From Gordionus sp. m RMFG-2023 (lineage: Eukaryota; Nematomorpha; Gordioida; Chordodea; Parachordodidae), in contig NC_088778.1 of NCBI RefSeq assembly GCF_954871325.1, positions 32,934,730 through 32,998,729 of the forward strand: a stretch of 64,000 nt of DNA, in the 5' to 3' direction. Position 1 is the stretch's first letter; each line of letters starts with the position of its first letter. The notes beneath the pieces are model-generated. The model ran no database searches. It saw nothing but the letters and a program-made list of their open reading frames with translations, and was not told where the DNA came from. Positions 1 through 12,953 of this stretch are shown here, in pieces. The position numbers and the translations under genes are program-made.

Positions 1-314
1 TCATACATTGATTAAATGTTGTCCAATTATTAATTTTAATTTCACTATAATAAAAAGTGTAGTCTACCCCTAAATCCATAGTAAGCGCGAATCAGCGCTA
101 AACCTTGAATTCAGATTGATGAGGCAAAGTAACAAAATTGTTGATGTAAGGACAACAATCCATAAATTTAAGAAAAATCCGATACGTGCTTATAAAACAT
201 ATGTATATTCGTTGTAATACGGTTAATGATGCTTACTACCTACCTTAAGGTATTACCTATCAAATTTGTATTTTGTTTTATTTTTCATGTGGATAGGCAC
301 TACCAAAATTATTT
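1..314. other. AT-rich sequence with no recognised feature
   Basis: I see no coding potential, repeat match or RNA gene here. The stretch is AT-rich and noncoding in appearance. Confidence 0.4.
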
Positions 315-410
315 ATAATATATATATTCCAAAAATCGTGATTTTTGGAAAGCCTCTATTGACTAGACGACAAACGCGTCGTAAGCGAATCCCTGGAGTG
401 ATTATGTTTT
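315..410 (+). repeat. Degenerate tRNA-derived SINE fragment (family S2)
   Basis: The order of pieces matches the better copy at 43,030-43,275: a run of TA steps, then 'aaaatcgtgatttttggaaa', then a tRNA-like segment (TTGACTAGACGACAAACGCG) and a B-box-like GCGAATCCCTGG, then a T-run followed by 'cttaatct'. It has diverged and the A box is poor. Membership rests on order and partial matches, so an unrelated AT-rich stretch is possible. Confidence 0.3.
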
Positions 411-1480
411 TTTTCTTAATCTAAATTAATGGTTCCGTCCTTGGGGGCATGATATATAGAAGGTCGGACTCGACCACGTGATTCCGTTATAACATATTAA
501 ATAATTAGGGTCTTATTACATTTTAATAAATTTTGGTCGGTATTTAGCAAATTTGGTGGGCATTTAGAAAATTGCTAAACGTTGACCTGATAGTAAGCAT
601 CATCATTAACCTTCGTAATACATCTTCTATCGTGTTTGCGGAGGTCATTAAATAAAATTTTAAAAATTTATTGGTTAGTCAAAGATAGCAGCAACTAAGT
701 ATAAATGTTATCAAATCTTCCATAAAGAAAATGACTTTTCCATATTAAAAAGATATGAATTATAATGATTATGTTCTGGATTGATTCGGATTAAATTATT
801 TAAATTTTTATACCATTAAAATTATCATCGGAATTTAATCTTATTTTATATATAATTTTAAACATAGGCCACCTTTTTGTTAAATATTATTTCTTCTAAG
901 TTTCAAACCTGGAAAAGAAACCCGTGAAACCGGGTCTAACCCGATAACCGGAATTAGACCTTTCTTAAATTTTTCCGAACTCCCATTTAATTTTCTTTTA
1001 ATAAAAACGCTAAATATTATTTTAAAATGACTTTTTAGGCATATTTAATTCTTAGCAAACTAATAATATGAACCCTTAAAATATATGGTACGCTATTGTG
1101 TTGGAAACATAATAACAAGTCAAATTCCCTGAAATTCCGGTGGAGTTATTTGAGTTTATTTTTAAAGTAAAATTTAATTTAACCAATAGTAAGTCACCGA
1201 TTGCTGAAAGATTAAAATGTCAATATTCTCTTTCACGAATTCGTATTTTATATTTAAATTCAAAAATGAGTTAAAAATGGAAATTTTGGTAATACCTAAA
1301 TGCCACCGCCTAATTGGGAAAATAAAAAATATATTTTTAAAAAATTTAATATGATTATTTCACAAATTTACAAATTAAATAATGTATATTAATTATAAAA
1401 ATATTATAAAATACTCATTTGCTTTTATAAAAAATTAAATGAATTTAATGTGTTTCAATATTTGATTCTCATATGAAACG
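411..1480. other. Noncoding AT-rich stretch with nothing recognised
   Basis: No ORF, RNA gene or clear repeat match is seen. A short GC-richer patch near 905-955 (paired GAAACC, GGGT and CCGG elements) is too short to classify. Confidence 0.4.
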
Positions 1481-1672
1481 TTGATATATAATCATATCTT
1501 AAAACATAATATAGGATCAGTAGAAGAGTATATCTTAAATACAGATACATTTATAACCCAAATAAATGAATTTTTAATTCATCATGCAGCACTTACTAAT
1601 CTGCAAATATTACTTCCACAAAAGCCTTCTCAACCTTTTTCAGATGGTTATAGAAAAAAAAATATTTGTTAG
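1481..1672 (+). CDS. Coding-like short ORF, possible host exon or pseudogene piece, function unknown
   Basis: The open frame encodes 63 residues. Its middle (SVEEYILNTDTFITQINEFL followed by IHHAALTNLQILLPQKPSQP) has a balanced composition, unlike the Ile/Asn/Lys/Phe mix of random AT-rich frames. A plausible splice acceptor (ATAATATAG) lies just before GATCAGTAGAAGAG at about 1514. If the frame were an exon it would start there in phase 2 and end before the AT-rich tail at about 1640-1672. I do not recognise the family. No partner exon is visible nearby. It could be a pseudogene fragment, part of an unrecognised transposon, or chance. Confidence 0.2.
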   Translation: MIYNHILKHNIGSVEEYILNTDTFITQINEFLIHHAALTNLQILLPQKPSQPFSDGYRKKNIC

Positions 1673-1895
1673 ATTTATATTATGAAGATGTTAAAGTATC
1701 TTAGATGCCTTATTAGCTAATAACTATGTTTATAAGATTAACAATGGTTGATATAGTCCCAAAAAATATGGATGCTCTGCATTATTTCAAACACATTTTA
1801 GATTGAATTCCCAATGTATTAAAAGGGTTTATAAACTCTTCCTATTAGTAAACTAATGAGAGAACATTCTCTTTTTTTAAGAAGAATAACAGAGG
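1673..1895. other. Noncoding linker
   Basis: Nothing recognisable lies between the coding-like ORF and the GC-rich minisatellite. Confidence 0.3.
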
Positions 1896-2222
1896 CCTGC
1901 CTAAGTACCATTTGCAGGCACGGCCCGGTTTTTTAAAGATTTTTTATGGCTTGTTTTTTTAAAATTTTTTTAGGCCCGACTCTGTTTTTTGTAAAAAATT
2001 TTAGGCCCGGCCCGGCTTTTTTAAAAATAAATTATATTTATTTTTGATTTTTATAGCTAATAATAAGGATTTCAAATAAGGCTGTTTTAAAAATATAACG
2101 CGGATTGGGTGTTTTTTTAAAATAATTCAGGCTCGGCTTGGGTGTTTTTTTAAAATATTTCAGGCCCGGCTTGGGCGTTTTTTTAAAATAATTCAGACCA
2201 GGCTTGGGTTTTTTTTAAAGTC
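1896..2222 (+). repeat. GC-rich minisatellite (GGCCCGGCTTGGG plus T/A-run units)
   Basis: Irregular tandem units of about 40-45 bp join a GC-rich head (variants of GGCCCGGCTTGGG) to a tail of the type TTTTTTTAAAATAATTCA. The clearest four units are at about 2096-2222. Earlier units at 1917-2040 are more degenerate. The GC heads stand out sharply from the surroundings. A related GGCTTGGG-type repeat occurs at 44,300-45,190. Confidence 0.6.
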
Positions 2223-2450
2223 TGAAATTTGATTATATTCTTACTCAAGAAAATTATCAATGTAACATCATATTTCAATTAGATTTGAAATTAAAGTTAT
2301 CTTAAAAATATAAATTTTTTAAATAATTATTTAAATCCTGTATTTATTTGTTAGCATACAATTATTGTTATATGATATTTATAAAGTTACAAGTTATGAT
2401 AATATAAAAATTAAAAACCTACCATGTTGACGAGTCATTATAAATTTTTA
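2215..2450 (+). repeat. R1 repeat, partial copy a
   Basis: It begins with the R1 motif TCTGAAATTTGATTAT and ends with the shared tail 'acaagttatgataatataaa'. It lacks the middle block found in copies b, c and d. Confidence 0.45.
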
Positions 2451-2820
2451 AGGCGCAAAAATGTTAACGGTTAATATCGGGAAAAAACGATAATTTAACG
2501 AATTAAACGGAATACGATACAAATTATGTCCTATTGTACCTAAATACTTTTTAGTTTAAATTCAAAAGTAAGGGAGGGGGGTAATTAAACCCCATATTTA
2601 TTTGTGATTGACATTTATTGTTTTGAAACTTTTTAAACTTAATTATAAATTGAAGCCAACAATTCGTTTACAAACTAATAGATGAACCTTTATAATCCAA
2701 AAGTAGAAGGGGGGGCGGCTATAAGCACCTTAATTAAACCCCTGTGATTGTTATTTATTGTTTTGAGACTTTTAAAACTTAGTTATAATAGCATAAATAT
2801 TTTAGCCAACTATTCGTATA
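2451..2820 (+). repeat. Two short direct repeats containing 'aattaaacccc'
   Basis: Two related roughly 110 bp blocks (about 2560-2670 and 2700-2810) share a G-run, AATTAAACCCC, GTGATTG, TTATTGTTTTGA and 'aaacttagttataat'. A third copy is at 8410-8530, just ahead of R1 copy d, so this block usually precedes an R1 copy. Confidence 0.5.
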
Positions 2821-3500
2821 CAAATCAGTTAACTAAAATGGATATGTAAAAGTATATTTTATTTTTAAAAACCCCCATAATCGTATTATTTCCATTTATC
2901 TTGCAGTTCCTGATAATATCTTGTATTCCTATGCATTAGTCGCTAAGTAAAATATCCAATCATATCAGTTTATTCCCGCTAGTATAGAAATTTTAAATGG
3001 CTCAGTGTTATAGGGAGAAGTGTCTGAAATTTGATTATGATTTAACTCAAGAAAATTACTGTCGTGACACCAGTAGATATAATTATCTATTAGCCTATTC
3101 ATAATCCCTTGACCTGTCAGTATAAACCTCAATCTATATCCCTAACTCCAATCGCTCAAATTTATAAAACCTTAACCAATATATCTCTAAACTATAATAC
3201 TCTTTACCTTAGGCATATTTGTTTAATTTCTAATATATTTCATTCAATTAATAAATACTCTCCAGTTGAACATTCCTTGATTTAAACGATTAACCCGATA
3301 AATATACAGGGTAGGTTATTACTAAAATCACTTTTGAAATTAAAGTTATCATAAAAAAAATAATTTTTTTTAAAAAATAATTATTTTCTATTTTATTTAT
3401 TATTACAGACAGTTATTATTATAGGATAACTTATAAAATTTTAATAATAATAAAAATTTTTAAATAGCTACCTTTTATGACTAAAATAGATAGGTAAAAA
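2821..3500 (+). repeat. R1 repeat, copy b
   Basis: The roughly 0.7 kb repeat has these landmarks in order: 'gctaagtaaaatatcc', GAAGTGTCTGAAATTTGATT, AATCCCTTGACCTGTCAGTA, 'ttcattcaattaataaa', GTTGAACATTCCTTGA, ACGATTAACCCG, and an 'agacagttattattatagga' tail. It matches copies at 5640-6300, 8560-9240 and 9260-9870. Its 3' part is continuous with the long direct repeat starting at about 3300. Confidence 0.65.
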
Positions 3501-5215
3501 GCAAATTTTAAGAAATCTTTTACTTTTAAAATTGTTATTTAGCTTGCAGATTAAGATGAAATTCTTGCACTATGTGTAAATGTTTTAGTTATTAAGTATA
3601 ATATTATCATCGATATGTGTATTGCCTGTAATCTAAATTAAAATAACTTAGTGTGAAAAAATGTAAAAATTTGTAAATTACCCAAAGATTTATTATAAAA
3701 ATACCTGAAATTTATATGGATTTATATGGTACATATTCTATATAGACTGTACATTTCTGTCAAAATTGGATTATTTAAAATTTCTAATTTTATCGGAGAA
3801 GATTATCCTGTATATTTAGAATAAGCTAACATATATATTTGCAATATTTTAGTGTGATTACGACAATACACAACGCCTTATATTAACAAATTTTTAATGT
3901 TGCTTATAAGGCTGTAACATTTATATTATAAGTTTTTAATATAGAAAAATATTTCAAAATTAGAGATTAAATGGTGATATCATAAAGTGAATATAAAATA
4001 TTTTAGTTTTATATTATTTTACTTGTTAAATATGGAATGGCACTACTATCAATTGATCCTAATTAAAAAATAGATTTAATTTAAAATGTAGCATTTTAAT
4101 AAAATTTTTTTTAATTTGCTATGGGTTCAAAGATGATTAAATGTTCATTTAAAATAGAATGCTTAGCTATGATATATCTATTTTATTATTTTTTATAGAG
4201 AGCTCAATGATTAAGCTCTGATAGAATTCTATGTCTGATAATTCTCTAGGACTTTGTATACAATCCATAAAATTTGAGTCATTTAGAGCGTGCATTAAAA
4301 TTTTTTAGAGACTTGATTTTTGTAAAATATATTCCGCTATGTGTTCCTTACCTTAAAAAATGATGAATTAAAATTAATAGATAAAATTCTTGAGATCCTT
4401 TATCTCTTAATTTCTTAATGTTTGGTAAAGGGACATATTGTTGGAATAAAATTATGACAAAATAAAATCCTCTTAAAAATTCAAAAAAGCGCCTAATATA
4501 AATGATTCAAAAATATTCCGCATATTAACGTCCCAAATTGTGCGTAAAATATGAACAAACGGTTAGACTGAGTATATATGTATTGAAATCATGTATTGGA
4601 AGGAATTTAGACGAATATAATAGAGCCGGTGACATTACAACTTCAATTTAGTTCACTTTTATAACTGTATCGTCAGGTGGTTTAAGGATTATTAATGTAA
4701 AATTTTTACATTCATATCATAGTATAGCATGATTCCCCCTTTCGAAAATAAGACTAACTTGAAAATATCAAAATAATTGTTTATTAATTACGCTAATATT
4801 AAGATTATATATTCATTTATATATAATTTTTATTTTTTACAGAATATAGACATACCTAAGTAATCTTGAGTTTAAAATTTTTGTAAAATTATATGATAAT
4901 TTTATTTATTTCTTTCTTTTATTCTTAATTTCTTTCTTTCTATCTTTTTTTCTTTATTTCATTTATTTATTTATTTATTTATTTCTTTCTTTTTTTTTTC
5001 TTTCTTTCTTTCTCTTATTATTTCTTTCATTTATTTTTTCTTTCATTATTCCATTCTAAAAATATTGTAATAAATGTATTATAAACTTAAGGTATGGATT
5101 CCTTCATTTTCATTTATAATATAATTTAAATATTTTTTTTTATCACTTGCATAACACATATCTGCATAAAAGAAATATAAAATATAAAAGAATGACCAAA
5201 ATTTAATAATAATAA
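3300..5215 (+). repeat. Long direct repeat, copy A (about 1.9 kb)
   Basis: It is collinear with 9700-11,755. Shared landmarks in order are 'agacagttattattatagga', 'gactaaaatagataggtaaa', 'gctatgggttcaaagatgat', AGAGCGTGCATTAAAATTTT, CAAAAAAGCGCCTAATATAA, TGGAAGGAATTTAGACGAAT, ATAGCATGATTCCCCCTTTC, a TTTC microsatellite, and ATCACTTGCATAACACAT. The copies differ by scattered substitutions and small indels. No ORF spans the repeat. Confidence 0.8.
4905..5045 (+). repeat. Degenerate (TTTC)n / (TTTA)n microsatellite
   Basis: The tract of TTTC and TTTA units is interrupted by T-runs. It lies at the same point of the direct repeat as the long pure (TTTC)n at 11,284-11,577. Confidence 0.85.
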
Positions 5216-5639
5216 ACCATTCCTTGATCATTAGATTTTCTCATTATTGTTCTAACTACACTTATTATAAAAACGACTTAAAACTACAATGTTATCTAAT
5301 ATCTTACAAACGTATGAAAGGGGTCGGGAGTGAGTAAAAATAGATCATAATTCTAATAGAATAATTAACTCATTCTCTTATTTATTTATTTTTTCATTCG
5401 TTTCTAATTAAAATTATCCGAAATAATTATTTTTTAAGCTTGCTATCAATTAATATGAGCAATATCTTATAGAATTGTTAAAAAATTATACATTGTACAA
5501 ATTTAGGGAAAATACAAAAATTGCAATATCTGGGGGATATCTTTACGTTGCAATTTAAGTTTAAAATTTGATTTCAAAAATCAAAAGATAAAATTTATTT
5601 TAAATCTCCATTAAAAAGAATAAAAGATTCTCTATTTGT
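5216..5639. other. Noncoding AT-rich stretch
   Basis: No ORF, RNA gene or recognised repeat is seen between the long repeat copy A and R1 copy c. Confidence 0.35.
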
Positions 5640-6300
5640 TATACGTTATGAATATTTTAAAATTGGCATTATAGCTTACTGATTGATAAAATCTTCTAAT
5701 GCAACGCAAGTCGCTAAGTATAATATCTTGTTCTTATCTGGTTATTATCAATATCAACAGTGTATAAATTTTAAATGACTTAAATTATTAGCAGAAGTGT
5801 CTGATCTGATTATGATCCATCTCAAGAAAATTACTGTCGTAACTGCAGCGGATATAGATAATTATCTATTAGCCTATTCATAAACCCTTGACTTGTCATT
5901 ATTAGTTTTAAACCTCAATCTATATCCCTAATCTTATCTTCAACTCTTTATATAACCCTAACTAAATATCTCTGCACTAATATCCCTTACTTTAGGTATA
6001 TTTGTTTAATTTTAAATATATTTCATTCAATTAATAATAAATTTTCTCCTGTTGAACATTCCATGAGTTAAACGATTACCCCGAAATATATATTACTACA
6101 ATAACTTTTAAAATTAAAGTTATCTTAAAAATATAGTTTTTCTAAAAAATATTTAAAAAATATTTGTTTATATCGTATATTTTATTTTTTATGACAGTCA
6201 GTTATTATTATAGGATATCTTATAAATTTTCAAGTTTTAATAATATTAAAATTAAAAATACTTACCAGGTTTAGATGGTATGACTAAAATGGACAGGTAA
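5640..6300 (+). repeat. R1 repeat, copy c
   Basis: It has the R1 landmarks in order: CGCTAAGTATAATATCTTG, AGAAGTGTCTGA, CTATTAGCCTATTCATAA, CCCTTGACTTGTCA, TTCATTCAATTAATA, GTTGAACATTCC, 'cagttattattataggata', 'gactaaaatggacaggtaa'. It is a full-length copy in the same orientation as the others. Confidence 0.65.
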
Positions 6301-6519
6301 AAAAAGGAAAATTTAAAAAAAAATAATAGAACCGAAAGAAAACAAAAAGAAAACTTATTTTAAAAAAATAAGTCCGGTTTGCGGTAAAACAAAATAAAAT
6401 TTGTTATCCTCAATCACAATATAGAATACCAAGATTCAATACTATATTAGAAGATATTATTATAATGTACATTTATTTTTTAGATAACATCGGTGGCGGG
6501 TATTCCATGTAAACACTAA
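6301..6519. other. A-rich noncoding linker with possible splice acceptor
   Basis: A-rich sequence is followed by a pyrimidine-rich acceptor-like TTTATTTTTTAG at about 6473-6484, then ATAACATCGGTGGCGGG, which is GC-richer than its surroundings. It could be a small exon upstream of the coding-like ORF at 6520, but its frames stop quickly. Confidence 0.2.
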
Positions 6520-6771
6520 TTGAAGTCCTATGAAGAATATTCAAAGTTATGGAATTATTTTTTTTTTCAAGAAGCTTTACATTTATCAGAAGATCCTCAT
6601 ATAAGATATTTAGTTAATTATGTACTTCCAGCTTATACAATTTATAATTATAATATGAATTTTCTTATTTGTAAATTACATTCTTTTTCTAAATTTGTGT
6701 TAAATTTTCTTACTGTAAATAATATGAAGTATTTTTGTAGATTATATGGATTGATGAAACCCCCATTTTGA
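6520..6771 (+). CDS. Coding-like short ORF, possible host exon or pseudogene piece, function unknown
   Basis: The open frame encodes 83 residues. Its first half (SYEEYSKLWNYFFFQEALHL followed by SEDPHIRYLVNYVLP) has protein-like composition with Trp, His, Pro and Glu. The second half drifts into the Asn/Phe/Leu-rich composition of translated AT-rich DNA. A possible acceptor (ACTAATTGAAG) sits just before TCCTATGAAGAATATTC at about 6524, which would start an exon at SYEEY. I do not recognise the family. No flanking exon could be joined with confidence. It may be a single exon, a pseudogene remnant or chance. Confidence 0.22.
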   Translation: MKSYEEYSKLWNYFFFQEALHLSEDPHIRYLVNYVLPAYTIYNYNMNFLICKLHSFSKFVLNFLTVNNMKYFCRLYGLMKPPF

Positions 6772-7739
6772 AAAATATAAATAGATAAAAAGAATCTAAA
6801 ATGGCGCATCATCAGCTGATTAGTGTTCAAAGAATGCTAAGTATTATATTATGTGTCATTGAGAAAGGTCGAGCTTAATAAAAATAAGACAGAGAATTCC
6901 AGAACAAAAAATTTTATATTTAATAAAAGAAAATAAATTATTTACTTGGTTTCCTCGAAGTCGCTTATTGTTTTTAAAAAAAATAAATGAGTAAAATAAT
7001 ATAATTCGTGCAATTCCCCTCATTGGAAGAAAGCTAATATTTTAAAAATGATTGACATTTTTTCATCCACTTAAAAACAAACAAATTAAACAAATGATTA
7101 TGGTATATATTAGAATTTTTTATTTTTATTGACGGGGGTTGGTGGGGGGAAATTAAATAAAAATAGAATTTTAATTTTTTTTATAAAAAAAAAACTGCGA
7201 AAGTTGAAAGAGAGAAATATATGATTCCTTTATAAATACACAAAAATAATTACAAATAGATGGTTAATTTTAATCTATAAAAAACTTAATTCCAATCCTT
7301 ATCCCTACCCTGATAAATTTATGTTAATTTCTTAATGATCTCTAGTTAGCTCGTTTATAATATATTTTCAAGATACAAAATCATTAAAACTACACACCCT
7401 TTTTATATTACACTCTGATTTAAAAAATAATTAGCTTATTTAAACATGACATTAGAATAAAATAAGAGTATTTAATTCAAAACATTAAACGAAATTAACA
7501 ATGTAATAGCTGTATACTTTTGAAATATATCTCCTATAAAATTTGATTTTTCTTAAGATTAAAATTCTACTGTTTCTAAATAATTTTAAAAATTGATAGA
7601 TCAAAAGCTTGTTGTATTTTCCATCATCTCTATATATCACGCACATAAATATTTTATTTTTCTCGTGCTTTCAAATTTTGCGCCTTGAAAATTTTGAAAT
7701 ATCATTAGATTATTTGCCGTCATTCTCAAAGATAATTTT
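6772..7739. other. Noncoding AT-rich stretch with one CAGCTG foldback half-site
   Basis: At 6801-6830 the sequence AAAATGGCGCATCATCAGCT, followed by GATT, matches in reverse the ends of the foldback element at 27,709-27,922. Nothing else is recognisable; there is a G-run near 7133-7149. Confidence 0.35.
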
Positions 7740-8310
7740 ATATAAATCTAATTATTTTTAAAAAAATACCTTGGCTTTTTCCTTGATAAATTGCATTATT
7801 ACATTAAAAGTAAATAATTTGTATATAAAAGGAATTTAAATTAAAACTGAAAGCCTAAAAAAACCCTTGGAATAATATGTGTGTTTCAAAAGTTTGTTTT
7901 CTTTTATTTTAAAGATAAGTATTAAAAAATATGTCCTGTTTCTTTATATAAGATCACCCAAAGATGACTAAGTTGTCACCTGGAAAAATATAAGAGATAT
8001 CAAAAACCGTGGTTGAATATACCAAAATATCATTCTTTTTATCCATATCTCCTGATGAAATATTTCAAACACAAGAAGGCCATAGTGGTACCAATTTTTA
8101 ATAATTAATTCTGGCTGAAGGATTTTGAAACAGATTAAAGTCAATCCAGTAAGAAATACCCGGGGTTAAAATTATTAATGAATTGAAGACCCAAGGTTCG
8201 CAGGAATTCATAAATAAATTGTCGCTGAAATAGGTTCAAAATTTTTTTGGCAGAGGAGTTTCAGAAATTTTGCGAATGAAACAATATCTGGCATACATTG
8301 ACCTAAATCC
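7740..8310 (-). repeat. Module Y repeat, inverted copy with extended 3' part
   Basis: 7840-7980 is the reverse complement of the module Y core. AAGCCTAAAAAAACCCTTGG corresponds to the 'ccaagggtttcttaggctt' type, and TCACCCAAAGATGACTAA to the reverse of TTAGTCATCTTTTGGGTGA. The whole block to about 8310 matches 23,270-23,835, including AAACAATAT(C/T)TGGCATA near its end. Confidence 0.6.
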
Positions 8311-8559
8311 CTTTTTATTTTTAAATTCAAAATCATGGAGCTGCTGTGAAGTTGGCCACCATTTTGTTCTTCGAACTAAAAACGGTGCATATCCGTCCAA
8401 TACATAAACCATTAAAAATCCAAAAGTGGGAGATGGGGGTGGAATTTGATGTTAATTAAACCTTATATAAATTTGTGATTGACATTTATTTTTTTGGGAT
8501 TTTATAAACTTAGTTATAATAGCATAAATATTGAAATTAGAGATTCATCGATTTGTCTA
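8311..8559 (+). repeat. Short block preceding R1 copy d
   Basis: 8410-8530 repeats the G-run, TTAATTAAACC, TTGTGATTGACATTTAT and 'acttagttataatagcataa' block seen at 2560-2810. 8311-8409 has no match I can see. Confidence 0.45.
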
Positions 8560-9240
8560 AAATGGAGTAAAAGTGTATTCATTAAATTTTTAAAATTGTC
8601 ATTTAGTGCGGGTCATGATAAAATCTTGTAATGCAATGCTGCAATAGACGGTAAGTTTAATATCTTATCGTATTATCTGTTTATTGCCAATATAAGCAGT
8701 ATATAAATTTTAAATGCCTCAAGGTTATTAGAAGAAGTGTCTGAAATTTAATTATGTTTCAACTTGAGAAAATTATCGTTGCAATATAAGCCGATTTAAA
8801 TAAATAGCTATTCGTTAATTCATAATCCCTTGAACTGTCAGTATAAATGAAGAGGATTAAATTTTTGTTAAACCCCAATCTATACCTAACTCTCAAACCT
8901 TTAAACACTATAACCAAATATCTCTAACTGTTAATACTCCTTACATTAGTTACCTGTGTAATTTTAAATATAGTTCATTCAAATATTAAATTTCCTCCAG
9001 TTAAACATTTCTTGAGTTGAACGATTAACCTGAAATTTAAAGGGTAGGTATAATTACAATTACTTTTGAAATTAAAGTTATTTTAAAAAGATAATTTTTT
9101 AAATGATTATTTAAATCCTATATTTATTCGTTATAACAGACAATTATTATTGGATATTTATTTATTTACAAGTTATAATGATATAAAAAATAAAATTATA
9201 TACCTTGTTGACTATATACGGCTAAAATAGATATGTAAGG
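8560..9240 (+). repeat. R1 repeat, copy d
   Basis: It is full length with the same landmarks: 'tctgtttattgccaatataa', AGAAGTGTCTGAAATTTAAT, AATCCCTTGAACTGTCAGTA, 'ttcattcaaatattaaattt', ACGATTAACC, 'agacaattattattggata'. Confidence 0.65.
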
Positions 9241-9699
9241 CAGATTTAAAAAAACTTTAAATTTATCAAATTGCCATTTATCTTGATTACTTCGATAATA
9301 ATCTTGCAATATAGATGTGTAATGTTTTAGTCGCTAACTATAATATCCTGTATCTGTTTATTGCCAATATGAGCTGTATACAATTTTAAATGTCTAATAA
9401 CTCTTAACTCTAAAACCTATTAATAACCTTAACCAAATATCTCTAACCTTTAATACTCGTTATTTTAGGTACTTGTTTAATTTTAAATATATTTCATTCA
9501 ATTAAAAAATTTTCTCCTATTGAACATTCCTTGAGTTGAACGATTAACCCGAAATTTAGGGTAGGGTTCTTACTACAGTTACTTGTTTAATTTTAAATAT
9601 ATTTCATTCATTTAAAAAATTTTCTCCTAATGAACATTCCTTGAGTTGAACGATTAACCCGAAATTTATAGGGTAGAGTTATTAGTACTACAGTTACTT

Positions 9700-11755
<2,056 letters not shown>

Positions 11756-11975
11756 TAAGTTAATGGTAAACAGACTTAGGTGGTATGGGTACACAATGAG
11801 AAGGCCTATGAACTACAAAATAAAGTTGAGAGTTTGGAAGGGCAAATGTAAAGAAGGAAGGCCAAAACTTCAATGGGGCCATAAAGTTAGAGTCAATATA
11901 AAGAAGTATAAAATAGATTGTGTGAATAACACAAAGTGGAGAGAGAGATGTTGAAGGAGCTTACCACCAGAAAAG
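11756..11975 (+). mobile_element. 3' tail of a non-LTR retrotransposon (LINE) reverse-transcriptase ORF
   Basis: The frame at 11,763-11,954 encodes NRLRWYGYTMRRP, then KEGRPKLQWGHKV, then a Lys/Asn-rich stretch ending NTKWRERC. The order 'RLRW(F/Y)GH-x-MRR', 'GRPK-x-(R/Q)W', 'W-R' is the familiar C-terminal signature of endonuclease/reverse-transcriptase LINE ORF2 proteins in animals. His of the usual GHV is Tyr here. Only the last 60 or so codons remain; endonuclease and polymerase domains are absent, as expected of a 5'-truncated insertion. It lies between long repeat copy B and the leader of the satellite composite. A second fragment, on the minus strand, is at 38,830-39,190. The clade cannot be set from the tail alone. 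Confidence 0.75.
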
Positions 11976-12953
11976 GTGAAAGCTAAAAACCCGCGACTCC
12001 AAGCCAAGATTGAGTAGGGCATAAGTCTAATAGAAGAGATCCAGATCCAGGCACGAGCATATAATTTTTTTAACCCAGACCCTAAAATAAAACCAAATGA
12101 ACAGACAAAATATTCAAAATCTAATAAAGCAAGTTCGATTAGAAAACCTAAACCAACGGACTTATCTGGATTGGATTGTATTTTAATTGCTATTAAAATA
12201 ACTGAGTTTATACGACTCCCTGAGTTCAAAGTCGTAGAAATACTGTTAAAACTTTGCTTTTTATGAGCTGAATATAACGAATATAAGCCGACTGAGCCTT
12301 GTAAGTTCAAATAATGTATATAATGTTAATGTACCAATTCAATAATAAATTTGATATTCGAGTTACGCGGAGTCAAGTTCGCTTAACCCAGTTTAATGTA
12401 CCCCCTTAAACAGATATGTACCGAATTGGTATGAATTGATCCCGACCCATGGTTCGGGATGGCAGGGATGATTTAGGCAAAGCCGGATAATGGAGTCGAG
12501 TTAAATTGGTCTGATGGGTAAGTTTGAACCAGATAAATATGAACTACAACTTCTTAAATGAGTAAATTAAATAAATATTATATAACAAAATAATTACTTG
12601 TCTAATTTTAAATGCAAAATGAACTGAAAGGCTAACAAGCCTTCACGATTTAAACTTACAATACTCAATCGATTAAGGACATTTAATGGGAGATTCAGGT
12701 TATTAAACCTAACTTAATCTGTTTTTTTAAGACCTCAACTTGAGGTCAGAGTTGTATATAAACATGTAGACTTTACTATTTAACAATGTTACCAACTTGT
12801 TTACAGTAAAAAATTCAGCTAACAATTTTAGTCTGCTGATTAAGCCTTTGAGAGTTTGTCCTTTGGTTTTTTTGTTAATTAGTTTTGTTATCGAGGTCTG
12901 AATCAATTTTTTTAGGATTCGAATTACAAATCGGGTAACTGCCAAATTAATTT
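11975..12953 (+). repeat. Leader block, copy 1 (intact, about 980 bp), ahead of satellite array 1
   Basis: It begins near AAACCCGCGACTCCAAGCCA and runs straight into the first satellite unit. It matches 23,845-24,412 plus 26,362-26,707. Shared landmarks: AGATTGAGTAGGG, ATCCAGGCACGAGCAT, 'atcggattgtattttaattg', CAAAGTCGTAGAAATACTGT, GCCGACTGAGCCTTGTAAGT, GGTTCGGGATGGCAGGGATG, GCTAACAAGCCTTCAC, 'acttgaggtcagagttgta'. Open frames in it (for example 11,870-12,310 minus) are not kept in copy 2 and look noncoding. This copy preserves the empty target of the transposon in copy 2: the single TA is at 12,595-12,596 in AATTACTTGTC. Confidence 0.8.

Noticed and set aside
11870-12310. 146-residue minus-strand open frame in leader copy 1
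   Set aside because: It is not kept open in leader copy 2 and overlaps the LINE tail on the other strand. Composition does not suggest a protein.
12727-12945. 72-residue minus-strand frame at the leader end
   Set aside because: Indels between the leader copies break the frame, so it is not under coding constraint.
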